From Acidobacteriota bacterium (GTDB taxonomy: Bacteria > Acidobacteriota > Terriglobia > Terriglobales > Acidobacteriaceae), in contig JAJZIJ010000014.1 of assembly GCA_021810625.1 (NCBI GenBank), positions 1 to 61,570 on the forward strand: a stretch of DNA of 61,570 nucleotides, written 5' to 3'. A program made the translations under genes and the position numbers. The notes under the pieces are model-generated. The model was not told where the DNA came from and ran no database searches. It saw only the letters and a list, made by a program, of their open reading frames with translations. Below are positions 17,664 to 25,495 of this stretch, piece by piece. Each line of letters begins with the position of its first letter. Within the stretch, counting starts at the first letter, position 1.

Positions 17664-18593
17664 ATGGGCGTGGTCACGCTTCCCCTCGAAATCGTGCGCG
17701 ACACCACACAGAAATCCGCAGAACAAGCGCGTCTCTGGTGCAGGCAACTGGAAGAGGGCAACATTCTGTTGTTTCCGCAAACTCCCGTCGCGTTGGAAAA
17801 TGCGGAAGACGCGCAATTTCTGCTTGGCCTGGAGCAGAGCCGTAGTGTTCTCCATAAAAATTTGGCCTATCAAGTGGCAACGGATCGTATTGTTGGCGCG
17901 AATCTCTGCTCTGCCAACTCGGCGGCACATGCGCGGCTGCGTGCCATTCTACGCGGCTACTCTCAACGGGTAACGGAATTTCTTGTGGGATTTCTGGTTC
18001 CCTATCAGGCTCGCTGGCAGGTGGATTACACCAGTTTTCGCCCCATTGAGGAACAAGGTCGCAATCTGCCATTACGCAAGCGCAACGACCTGCTGCACAT
18101 GGATGCCTTCCCTACGCGGCCCACGCAAGGCGCGCGCATTCTGCGCTTTTTTCAGAACATTCATCCCACGCGACCGCGAGAATGGATTGTTGGGGAGCCA
18201 TTTCGCGCGCTGGCACCGCAATTTATTCCGGCAAGCATCGCGCCGCCGCGCGCCGAAAGCGTCCAAATACGAAAAATGCGCAAAACGGTCTGCCGCGCTG
18301 GAGTGGGCAGGGCGATTCCTGCGCTGCAACGTTCGCCCTATGACCGCTTCATGCTGCGCTTCCACAACTTCCTCAAGGAAAATTCCGGCTACCAATCGCA
18401 GGGCGCGCGCGCAGCGATCTCCTTTCCGCCCGGTTCCAGTTGGATGATCTATACCGATACAGTGCCCCATGCCGTGCTGTCCGGCCAATACGCGCTGGAA
18501 CAAACCTTTCTGGTCGCGCCGCAGGCAATGGTGGCCCCGGAACATGCTCCCCTGTCCGTATTGGAATCCATCGTCGGCCAGCGACTGGTTTGA
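17664..18593 (+). CDS. kdoO: Kdo hydroxylase (KdoO-like Fe(II)/2-oxoglutarate dioxygenase)
   Basis: The 309-residue protein matches the Kdo_hydroxy family. The central block LLHMDAFPTRPTQGARILRF, then FQNIHPTRPREW, contains an HxD pair, H145/D147, and a distal H269 in PHAVLSGQYALEQT, making the expected iron-binding facial triad. KdoO converts Kdo to D-glycero-D-talo-oct-2-ulosonic acid in the inner core of LPS, acting at the membrane after lipid A assembly. This implies an LPS-bearing outer membrane. The gene follows a small membrane protein by 20 bases. No other LPS core genes are nearby. Confidence 0.85.
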   Translation: MGVVTLPLEIVRDTTQKSAEQARLWCRQLEEGNILLFPQTPVALENAEDAQFLLGLEQSRSVLHKNLAYQVATDRIVGANLCSANSAAHARLRAILRGYSQRVTEFLVGFLVPYQARWQVDYTSFRPIEEQGRNLPLRKRNDLLHMDAFPTRPTQGARILRFFQNIHPTRPREWIVGEPFRALAPQFIPASIAPPRAESVQIRKMRKTVCRAGVGRAIPALQRSPYDRFMLRFHNFLKENSGYQSQGARAAISFPPGSSWMIYTDTVPHAVLSGQYALEQTFLVAPQAMVAPEHAPLSVLESIVGQRLV

Positions 18594-18688
18594 AGGGTGG
18601 TCTCTGCCGCGCAAACGCAAACATGGTGCGGCGTGAAAGAGATCGGTTAGACTATACTTCAAACTTTTGTTTGGAGGTGACACCTGTC

Positions 18689-19477
18689 ATGGATTCCACT
18701 ACGATTTTTCCCCATTTCCTGAAGTTCTCCATCTCCTCTTTCTGTTCGGCTCTCATCATACTGCTGGCGCTTTGGATGGCTCCCGCGCTGTGGGCGCAGA
18801 TAGATGCGCCCTCCATGCGCCCGTTTTCCAGGCTCGGAGTTGACGTGAATGTTGGAACGCTGGGTGTTGGGGTCGAAGTAGCTACTCCGCTTGCAACCCG
18901 GTTCAATCTGCGCGGCAGCGGAAATTTCTTCCACTACACCACGAACATCAACCGAGGTGGGCTTGTCTATGTTACCGCTCTGGACATGCGCTCCGCGCAA
19001 GCCAGTCTGGATTGGTTCCCCTGGCGAAACGCCTTCCACCTAAGTCCCGGCGTAATGTTCTACAACGGCATACAGATGACAGCCAACGTCCAGGCTCCCC
19101 CGAACACAAGTTTTACGATCAACGGCGCGACCTTCTATAGTGATCCGTCCGATCCGCTTACCGGCTACGGCAAGGTGACGTTCCCGACGGTAGGGCCACA
19201 GTTGACGATTGGATTGGGCAACATGATTCCACGCAGCAATCATAAGCATTTCAGCTTCCCCGTTGAGGCCGGTGTTGTGTATTTCGGGCCAGGAAACATC
19301 CTGTTGAATTTCAGCGGGTCGGAATGCCTTGCGCCCGGTGGCGCCTTCTGTCAGAAGGCCAGTTCCTCCCCAAATTTTCAAGCAGACGTGGCAGCCGCAA
19401 AATCGCAGATCCGAACCTACGTCAATTACTTCGGGTTGTATCCCATTCTCCGTATGGGGTTGAGCTACAAATTTTAA
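18689..19477 (+). CDS. Putative outer-membrane beta-barrel protein
   Basis: The 262-residue product starts at ATG 18689 with TTGGAGGTGA 8 bases upstream. A long signal peptide (hydrophobic core SSFCSALIILLALWMAPALW, cleavage after WAQ) is followed by strands such as GVDVNVGTLGVGVEVATPL, FNLRGSGNFFHY and LDMRSAQASLDWFPW. It ends ILRMGLSYKF, with the terminal Phe expected for BAM-dependent barrels. One Cys pair (SECLAPGGAFCQ) may form a loop disulfide. It is separate from the 4.3-7.4 kb array in sequence and follows kdoO by 95 bases. Confidence 0.78.
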   Translation: MDSTTIFPHFLKFSISSFCSALIILLALWMAPALWAQIDAPSMRPFSRLGVDVNVGTLGVGVEVATPLATRFNLRGSGNFFHYTTNINRGGLVYVTALDMRSAQASLDWFPWRNAFHLSPGVMFYNGIQMTANVQAPPNTSFTINGATFYSDPSDPLTGYGKVTFPTVGPQLTIGLGNMIPRSNHKHFSFPVEAGVVYFGPGNILLNFSGSECLAPGGAFCQKASSSPNFQADVAAAKSQIRTYVNYFGLYPILRMGLSYKF

Positions 19478-19510
19478 CGGGTTACGCATCTTGCCCGGCA
19501 GCGCGTCCAC

Positions 19511-19948
19511 TTACTTCGTCGGCTTTTGTGTCGCGGCGTTGGGGTGTGGAGCCTCCGGCAACATGTAAATAATCTCCCCGGAGCGCGTATAGTGCAACTG
19601 CTCACGGGCCTCGTGTTCGATGGTGTCTGGATCGTTCAGCAGTCGCTGATTGTGCATGGCCATCTGCTGGTTTTCCTGTTGCAGCGCGTTGATCTCCTGC
19701 TGCAACACCTGTGTCTGATGCCGCTTCTGCTCGTAGGCGGCCAGACCGTCTTTATCGAAGATGACAAAGTAGACAATGAGCAGCGAGAGCGTGACCAGAA
19801 CCGCCGTCGCAACGCGCCCTCGCGAGTGGAACAGCAAAGCGACAGACTGTTGCATCCTATTGCCCTGTCGCGCCATTCCGCTTCCCGTTTCGTTCGCCGC
19901 ATCCGGCATCGCATCCGGCATCAAGGATTGTTCTGGAGGCTGTTGCAT
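19511..19948 (-). CDS. FtsB/DivIC-type septum formation initiator
   Basis: The product is about 145 residues, with a polar N-terminus, one transmembrane helix (about 43-62, VATAVLVTLSLLIVYFVIF) and a periplasmic coiled coil (about 68-105, EQKRHQTQVLQQEINALQQE). It closes with the FtsB-type block EHEAREQLHYTRSGEIIYML. Such proteins join FtsL/FtsQ to activate septal cell-wall synthesis. The start is uncertain: ATG 19948 has GGGGAG close by, while ATG 19960 and a TTG overlapping the upstream gene are alternatives. It lies directly after the phosphohexomutase gene and is probably co-transcribed. Confidence 0.86.
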   Translation of the reverse strand: MQQPPEQSLMPDAMPDAANETGSGMARQGNRMQQSVALLFHSRGRVATAVLVTLSLLIVYFVIFDKDGLAAYEQKRHQTQVLQQEINALQQENQQMAMHNQRLLNDPDTIEHEAREQLHYTRSGEIIYMLPEAPHPNAATQKPTK

Positions 19949-19985
19949 GCGACTCCCCATTTCCCAGATTCTCTGGCAACTAAAA

Positions 19986-21413
19986 TTACGCAAATACCCA
20001 CAGCTTTGCAGCTTCGGTTAATGCCGCCGACTCCTCCAGAGAACGCGCCTCCGTGTAGGCGCGCACCACCGGTTCCGTTCCCGACAGCCGATAGCAGACC
20101 CAGGAGCCATCGGCTAGCACCAGCTTCAATCCATCGGTGCGGACGATCTGCGTGACCTTGCGTCCACCCAACTCCGTGGGATCGGCCTTCAACTTCTCAG
20201 TGAATGCGGCTTTGGCTGCCGGAGTCAAGCGGAAATTCTCCCGCCGTGGATAGAAGGAACCTACTTGAGCAAAGAGCGCGCGCAGTTGTTCGCCCACGGA
20301 TTTGCCGCGTGTGGCTACCATCTCCGCCACCAGCAGCCCGGCCAGCACCCCATCCTTTTCTGGAACGTGGCCGCGGATGGTCAACCCGGCGCTTTCCTCC
20401 CCGCCAATCGCGATCTTATCCTGGAGAATCAACTCGCCAATGTACTTGAAGCCCACGGGTGTTTCGTAGAGCGGAATCTTCCGCTTCTCCGCCAGCGCGT
20501 TGACCAGATTCGTCGTGGCGACGCTCTTGGCCACGCCATTCGTCCAGCCGCGCGTTTCCACCAGATAGTCAAACAGGAGAGCAAGAATGTAGTTCGGCTG
20601 GATGAAAGTACCGTCGCGATCAACAATGCCGAAGCGGTCGGCATCGCCATCGGTGGCAATGCCAAGGTGCGCGTCTGTCTCTCGCATTTTGGCTCTGCAA
20701 TCGCCGAGCAGTGGATCATCCGGCTCCGGCGCATGGCCGCCAAAGAGCACATCGCGTGTGTCATGCACGCTGACGGCGCGCACGCCATGCTGCTCCAGCA
20801 GTGCTTGCGCGTAGCCGCGCCCCGCGCCCCAAAAGGGATCGACCACAATCCGCAGATCAGCCTTGGCGATGGCCTTCAGATCAACCACCTCCGACAAACG
20901 CTGGAGATACTCCGGCCTCACATCCGTGGTGGGAAAACTTGTGGTGGAAACATTTCCAGCCGACGGCTTGCGATATGCAACGTCCTCGCTGAGAGCGGCA
21001 ATCTCTGCCTCAATCTGATGGGTCACTTCTGGCAACGCGGGCGCGCCATCGGGCGTGGAAAATTTGATGCCGTTATACTCTGGCGGATTGTGCGAGGCGG
21101 TAAAGTTAATCGCGCCGCTGAGCTTTTTCTGGCGCACCGCATACGCAATGGCGGGTGTCGGGGCTGGATCGGAGATCACCTCTGGCGTGATGCCGTGCGC
21201 GGCCAGAATTGCCGCTGCCTCGGCAACGAACATCTCGCCCAGAAAACGCGGATCGCGCCCCACTAAAATGCGATGCGTTCCCGATTGCGGGCTGGGTTGC
21301 TTGGCTACATAGCGCGCAATGCCCGTAACAGCGCGGCGGATATTGCCCAGAGTGAACCCATCCGCAACCACGGCCCGCCAGCCGGAGGTGCCAAACCGTA
21401 TCTCGACTGCCAT
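19986..21413 (-). CDS. Phosphoglucomutase/phosphomannomutase family protein
   Basis: The 475-residue alpha-D-phosphohexomutase has all four active-site motifs: the phosphoserine loop TASHNPPEYNG (Ser107), the metal loop DGDADRFGI, the sugar-recognition loop GGEESAGL and the phosphate loop RLSGTEPVVRAY. It interconverts hexose 1- and 6-phosphates. Specificity (glucose, mannose or glucosamine) cannot be fixed from these motifs. I start at MAVEIRFGTSGWRAVV (21413), the usual family start; 25 further codons upstream look non-conserved. GalU at 57.9 kb would consume glucose 1-phosphate if that is the product. Confidence 0.93.
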   Translation of the reverse strand: MAVEIRFGTSGWRAVVADGFTLGNIRRAVTGIARYVAKQPSPQSGTHRILVGRDPRFLGEMFVAEAAAILAAHGITPEVISDPAPTPAIAYAVRQKKLSGAINFTASHNPPEYNGIKFSTPDGAPALPEVTHQIEAEIAALSEDVAYRKPSAGNVSTTSFPTTDVRPEYLQRLSEVVDLKAIAKADLRIVVDPFWGAGRGYAQALLEQHGVRAVSVHDTRDVLFGGHAPEPDDPLLGDCRAKMRETDAHLGIATDGDADRFGIVDRDGTFIQPNYILALLFDYLVETRGWTNGVAKSVATTNLVNALAEKRKIPLYETPVGFKYIGELILQDKIAIGGEESAGLTIRGHVPEKDGVLAGLLVAEMVATRGKSVGEQLRALFAQVGSFYPRRENFRLTPAAKAAFTEKLKADPTELGGRKVTQIVRTDGLKLVLADGSWVCYRLSGTEPVVRAYTEARSLEESAALTEAAKLWVFA

Positions 21414-21584
21414 TGTTCCTCCCATTTCCCGTTGCTGCATCGCGCCCAAAGAAGATGCTGCCGTTTTCAGAATACCGAATCTCGCCACCGCTGGCTTCAG
21501 CCACTGAGGGACAGCAGCGCGGCTGCATCATACTTCCATACATGGAATGCAAAACCTGCGACGAAGAAGATGCTGCTGCTGTTC

Positions 21585-21613
21585 TTGAATAATGTATATG
21601 TTGGTTATATACT
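21585..21613 (+). promoter_or_regulatory. Sigma-70-like promoter and palindromic operator of brnT
   Basis: TTGAAT (21585-21590) and TATACT (21608-21613) are separated by 17 bases, a near-consensus promoter. An inverted repeat GTATAT-N7-ATATAC (21594-21612) overlaps the -10 box, as expected for an autorepressed toxin-antitoxin operon. The predicted start of transcription, 6-7 bases after the -10, falls on the brnT ATG at 21620, implying a leaderless mRNA. Confidence 0.6.
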
Positions 21614-21619
21614 TTCAAT

Positions 21620-21937
21620 ATGGGCGAATTCGATCCGTTAGAACAATGCACGGGTTTTGATTGGGACGAAGCCAACGCCATCAAAAATTGGGAACGGCAT
21701 CATGTCACGCCAGAAGAGGCGGAAGATATCTTTTTCCAACAACCGTTGGTCGTGCGTGGTGATGTTGGGCATTCCACCAGGGAAAAACGCTACTACGCTT
21801 TGGGAGAGACGAGCCGAGGCAGGCAACTATTTGCTGCTTTCACGATTCGAGGACAAATGATCCGAGTGATCTCTGTGCGCGACATGAATCGGAATGAAAA
21901 GGAGATATATAAGCGCCATGAAAAAGACCCTGCCTAA
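21620..21937 (+). CDS. brnT: BrnT-family toxin (DUF497)
   Basis: The 105-residue protein has the BrnT core FDWDEANAIKNWERHHVTPE, EDIFFQQPLVVRGD, REKRYYALGET, FAAFTIRGQMIRVISVRDM and NEKEIYKRHE. BrnT toxins are RelE-fold ribonucleases that cut mRNA and are held inactive by a ribbon-helix-helix antitoxin. Toxin precedes antitoxin, the usual order for this family, and overlaps it by 20 bases. No Shine-Dalgarno sequence is visible before the ATG, matching the leaderless promoter geometry. The first 12 residues extend beyond the typical family start. Confidence 0.9.
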   Translation: MGEFDPLEQCTGFDWDEANAIKNWERHHVTPEEAEDIFFQQPLVVRGDVGHSTREKRYYALGETSRGRQLFAAFTIRGQMIRVISVRDMNRNEKEIYKRHEKDPA

Positions 21938-22202
21938 GTTTCAGAACGAAGATGCAGAAAGAGAATTCTGGGCCAAGCAGGATTCCACGGAATACCTAAA
22001 CTGGCCCGCAGCCAAACGCCTTCGGCTCACGCGCCTGAAGCCATCCGTGCGCACCATCTCTCTGCGTTTGCCGGTGGCCATGCTGGAGGATTTGAAACTG
22101 CTGGCCAATCAGCGCGACGTGCCCTATCAATCCCTGCTCAAGGTCTTTCTGGCGGAACGTCTGGCACAGGAGCGCCGTCCCCTCCGAGCAATGCACAAGT
22201 AA
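21918..22202 (+). CDS. CopG/BrnA-type antitoxin
   Basis: The 94-residue protein begins MKKTLPKFQNEDAEREFWAK (a CopG_antitoxin signature with DSTEYLNW) and ends in a ribbon-helix-helix half, VRTISLRLPVAMLEDLKLLA, typical of DNA-binding antitoxins. I start at ATG 21918; an ATG eight codons upstream is possible, but its added residues match nothing. It overlaps the toxin gene. It should neutralise BrnT and bind the palindrome at 21594-21612. Confidence 0.86.
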   Translation: MKKTLPKFQNEDAEREFWAKQDSTEYLNWPAAKRLRLTRLKPSVRTISLRLPVAMLEDLKLLANQRDVPYQSLLKVFLAERLAQERRPLRAMHK

Positions 22203-22294
22203 GATTGTTGTGCGCTAATCCGCTCATCCTCGCTGCGGCGAAGAAGGAACTCACGGATTGCGTCGTATGATTGAAACCAATAAAAGCGTGTTTC

Positions 22295-23287
22295 ATGCCC
22301 ACGGATAAACCAGAGTACGATGTCGCGATCTCTTTCCTTGCCAAGGACGAAGCAATCGCGGCGGCAATTCACCGGAAGCTCAGTGAAACGCTGAATGTTT
22401 TCTTCTTCCCGCGAAACCAAAGTGAACTGGCTGGCACCGATGGTATGGTGTCGATGCGAAAGCCATTTCTCGATAAGCCCCATGTCACAGTCGTCTTGTA
22501 TCGAGAACAATGGGGCAAGACCCCGTGGACACAAATTGAAGAGACTGCGATAAAAGAAGCCTGCCTTGCAAGTGGATGGAAACGGCTGTTTTTTATCGCC
22601 TTGGATCGCTCAAGCTCCTTTCCTGATTGGCTTCCCGAATATCACGTCCGGTACAACTGGGAAAGTTTCGGTTTAGATGAGGCCGTGGGTGCGATCAAGG
22701 CGAGAGCGTTAGAGAACGGTGCCCAGCAGGAGTTCCTTACCCCGCTGAAACGAGCCGAGACGCTCAGGGCAGATGAACTATATCGGAGAGACAAGTCGAA
22801 TATGAACTCCCAAGAAGGGATTGCAGCCATACTCGATAAGGTTTCTGAATTGTTTGAGGAAATCGAAAAGCACTGCAAAGAAGTCAACGCCCAAGGGCAT
22901 CTGCAGATCAGACACTCCAAGGACTTAAAAAAAGGTACCACCAATCAAAGCTGTATCCTAACGGACAATCGTGTGGGCATGATTGTTACATGGCGTCAGC
23001 AATACTCCAATTTGTTGGATCACAGCGGGCTTTTCGTACAAGAGTATATCGGTGGCCTCATCCTCCATCATGAAACAAGTAGCCTCATGTACTTTGATCA
23101 GCCCCAACTACTCCATGAAACGAACTACGACCCTGAGCTTTCTCTTGGGCGCGAGTATGGATGGAAACAAGAAAAATCGACCGAGTTCATTTCTTCCATT
23201 GCACTTGCACAAAAATGCGTTATCCAGTTCATGGATTTGGTCGATCGTTATGCCAACGGAAAGATTAGGAATCGCAATTCCCTTTAA
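22295..23287 (+). CDS. TIR-domain protein with unrecognised C-terminal domain
   Basis: The 330-residue soluble protein has an N-terminal TIR fold (about 8-140). Visible elements are YDVAISFLAKDE (strand A and box 1-like), LNVFFFPRN (strand B), VTVVLYREQWGKTPWTQIEE and KRLFFIALD. The Trp-xxx-Glu element W78-E82 matches the position of the NADase glutamate in catalytic TIR domains. A predicted coiled segment (about 172-200) joins a 130-residue C-terminal region that I cannot assign (RVGMIVTWRQQYSN, LFVQEYIGGLILHHE). The gene is AT-richer than its neighbours and sits between two toxin-antitoxin pairs. TIR NADases act in anti-phage abortive infection; that role is inferred here. Confidence 0.82.
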   Translation: MPTDKPEYDVAISFLAKDEAIAAAIHRKLSETLNVFFFPRNQSELAGTDGMVSMRKPFLDKPHVTVVLYREQWGKTPWTQIEETAIKEACLASGWKRLFFIALDRSSSFPDWLPEYHVRYNWESFGLDEAVGAIKARALENGAQQEFLTPLKRAETLRADELYRRDKSNMNSQEGIAAILDKVSELFEEIEKHCKEVNAQGHLQIRHSKDLKKGTTNQSCILTDNRVGMIVTWRQQYSNLLDHSGLFVQEYIGGLILHHETSSLMYFDQPQLLHETNYDPELSLGREYGWKQEKSTEFISSIALAQKCVIQFMDLVDRYANGKIRNRNSL

Positions 23288-23312
23288 CAGTGTGCCGGGC
23301 CTCAGCGTTGAC

Positions 23313-23597
23313 TTATGCGGCGGCGCGCGTGGGAAGGGGCTTTACCTTGGCGCGTTTCTTTTGCGAGGCCTCCCAGAGATCGCGCTGCATCTGAAGCCGC
23401 AGCCAGAAATCCGCATCCGTGTGGAATGCCTCCGCCAGACGTAGAGCCATGTCCGCAGAGACTCCCGCTCTGCCGTTTAGAACCCGCGAGAGCGTGGGCC
23501 GGGTCACTCCCAGGTGGCGGGCCACCTCTGTAACGGATCGGCCTGCAAGATAGTTGGCGAGAATCTTTCCCGGATGAGCGGGATTGTGCATGCGCAT
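23313..23597 (-). CDS. higA: HigA-family antitoxin
   Basis: The 94-residue protein opens MRMHNPAHPGKILANYL and has the XRE-type helix-turn-helix SVTEVARHLGVTRPTLSRVL, then NGRAGVSADMALRLAEAF and WLRLQMQRDLWEA, all typical of HigA/VapI antitoxins. A second ATG two codons in is also possible. It follows higB by 15 bases, the toxin-first order normal for this family. It should bind and silence HigB and repress the operon. It converges on the TIR gene with a 25-base gap. Confidence 0.93.
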   Translation of the reverse strand: MRMHNPAHPGKILANYLAGRSVTEVARHLGVTRPTLSRVLNGRAGVSADMALRLAEAFHTDADFWLRLQMQRDLWEASQKKRAKVKPLPTRAAA

Positions 23598-23612
23598 ACT
23601 GGAACTCCTTTC

Positions 23613-23891
23613 TTAGTGGTAATCCTGATAGTTGACAAGGACGGCATCCTCACCCATAAACGTAAACGTGAGCCGCCAATTTCCATTGACGCTGACCGCA
23701 AAATGCCCTGCAAGAGAACCTGCCAGCGCGTGGTATTGCCAGCCGGGGATGTTCATCTGCTCTGGCCGGGTGGCAATGTTCAAAACCGTCAGTTGCTCGT
23801 TGAGCTTGGTGGCATGGCTGGGCTGAATGCCGGACTTTGAGCCGGTACGAAAGAATTTTTCTATGCCCTTGTGCCGGAAGCTCCGAATCAT
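23613..23891 (-). CDS. higB: HigB-family toxin (RelE-like mRNA interferase)
   Basis: The 92-residue protein begins MIRSFRHKGIEKFFRTGSKS and contains RPEQMNIPGWQYHALAGSLA, HFAVSVNGNWRLTFTF and EDAVLVNYQDYH, the classic HigB layout ending in a DYH motif. It is a ribosome-dependent mRNA endonuclease. The ATG at 23891 matches the family start; the frame remains open upstream but that part is not conserved. It is the first gene of the higBA operon on the minus strand. Confidence 0.93.
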   Translation of the reverse strand: MIRSFRHKGIEKFFRTGSKSGIQPSHATKLNEQLTVLNIATRPEQMNIPGWQYHALAGSLAGHFAVSVNGNWRLTFTFMGEDAVLVNYQDYH

Positions 23892-24044
23892 ACTGCTGCA
23901 TATTGTACTGCGTAACGCTACGGCGCACATGTAAAAATTCAAACAGTGTATCCTTGACATTCCATTTGCTCCCAGATACGCTCGGCGACAATTGCGCTCG
24001 ATAATTGTTGCGCAGACATTTCCGGCAGAGGCATCGCATCCAAA

Positions 24045-25268
24045 GTGACAGACAACCCCACAGATACGGAGCAGGCAGCCGACGCGGCAGAGGCATCCAC
24101 CGCGCCGCAGGCGATACAGGAGCCGCAGATCACGCAGGCCGAGCGGCTGGCATGGCTGGCGCTGGCGCTGACTCCCGGATTGGGGCAGCGAAGAATTGCG
24201 CGCGCCGTCGAAAAGGTCGGCAGCGCCGAGCGCATCTTTACTCTGCCGCTCACCGAACTCGAAGCGCTGAACATTTCGGCAGCCTCCGCGCAGAGCCTCT
24301 TCCACGGCGCGTCGATGGCCGAGGCGGAAAAGGAGTGGAAGCTGGTCACGGAAAGCGGCGGCAGCTTGATTACGCCCTCCGATGCCGCGTACCCGGAGCG
24401 TCTGCGCGAGATTTACGATCCGCCCGTGGTGCTGTGGCTGCGCGGCGACGCATCCTTATTGGCGCGACCGGGCATTGCCATCGTCGGCACCCGCCAGCCG
24501 ACAACCTACGGGGCGGGCATGGCGCAGATGCTGGCACGCGATCTGGCCGCGCATGGATTGGTGATTCTGAGCGGCATGGCTCGCGGCGTGGACACAGCAG
24601 CGCATCGCGGCGCACTGGAAGCCAACGGCAAAACGGTCGCCGTCTGGGGCACGGGCATCGACGTCATTTATCCCAAGGAGAACAAGCGGCTGGCGGAGCA
24701 AATTCTGGAATCCGGGGGGACGATCCTGAGCGAGTACCCGATGGGAACCTTTCCCGCGCCGCAGAATTTCCCCATCCGCAACCGCATTTTGAGCGGGATG
24801 AGCGTGGGCGTACTTGTGATTGAGGCGGGCGAAAATAGCGGAACGCGCATTACAGCCCGCTGCGCGCTGGAACAAAATCGCGAGGTCTTCGCTGTACCCG
24901 GCAACGTGACTTCCAAAAACGCCTGGGGGCCAAACACGTTGATTAAGCAGGGCGCAAAACTGGTGGCCACCTGGGAGGATGTCTGGGAGGAACTGCCCAC
25001 GCAAATTCGGCTGGAGGTTGAGGAGCGAATGGGGAGTGCATCCCCCGACGACGCTACCGCATCCTTATTCAGCGAGACGGATTTGCCAGAGGAGCAAAAG
25101 CTGGTCTTTGCGCTGATGCGACCCGACGAGGCGCTCCAGATGGATGAAATTGTTGAGCGATTGGAGGGCAAAGTGAGTTCTTCTGAGATATTTGCGGCTA
25201 TCTTTGAGTTGGAACTCTCTGGAAAAATCCGCGCTCTGCCCGGAAAAAACTATGTGAAAACGTTTTAG
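24045..25268 (+). CDS. dprA: DNA-processing protein DprA
   Basis: The 407-residue protein shows a SAM-like N-terminal helical domain (about 30-100), then the DprA Rossmann core: IAIVGTRQPTTYGAGMAQML, LSGMARGVDTAAHRGALE, GTGIDVIYPKENKRLAE and LVIEAGENSGTRITA. A C-terminal winged helix (about 340-405) follows. DprA protects incoming single-stranded DNA and loads RecA in natural transformation. The start is a GTG at 24045 with a weak ribosome site, and the first 28 residues are Ala/Thr-rich and unlikely to be structured. It sits just outside the toxin-antitoxin/TIR island. Confidence 0.94.
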   Translation: MTDNPTDTEQAADAAEASTAPQAIQEPQITQAERLAWLALALTPGLGQRRIARAVEKVGSAERIFTLPLTELEALNISAASAQSLFHGASMAEAEKEWKLVTESGGSLITPSDAAYPERLREIYDPPVVLWLRGDASLLARPGIAIVGTRQPTTYGAGMAQMLARDLAAHGLVILSGMARGVDTAAHRGALEANGKTVAVWGTGIDVIYPKENKRLAEQILESGGTILSEYPMGTFPAPQNFPIRNRILSGMSVGVLVIEAGENSGTRITARCALEQNREVFAVPGNVTSKNAWGPNTLIKQGAKLVATWEDVWEELPTQIRLEVEERMGSASPDDATASLFSETDLPEEQKLVFALMRPDEALQMDEIVERLEGKVSSSEIFAAIFELELSGKIRALPGKNYVKTF

Positions 25269-25495
25269 ATGTTTTGTTTCATCACGTTATAGACTTTACG
25301 GCTGGAGCATTCCTGGGCACAATTTGCATCGGGATCGGAGCAATTCAATCGTCGCAGGTAGATTTTCGTCCCGCACTCGTGATAGCTTCCCGCTTGTTAC
25401 CTCCACATCCGGGCCGCGTCGTTAGCATAGGGATCGGCATCAGGAAGTAGCGTACATTCGGAAATTGAAGTTGATAGATAGATAGAAGGGTATGG

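Noticed and set aside
21620-23891. Prophage or integrative element
   Set aside because: No integrase, structural genes or attachment repeats were found around the island.
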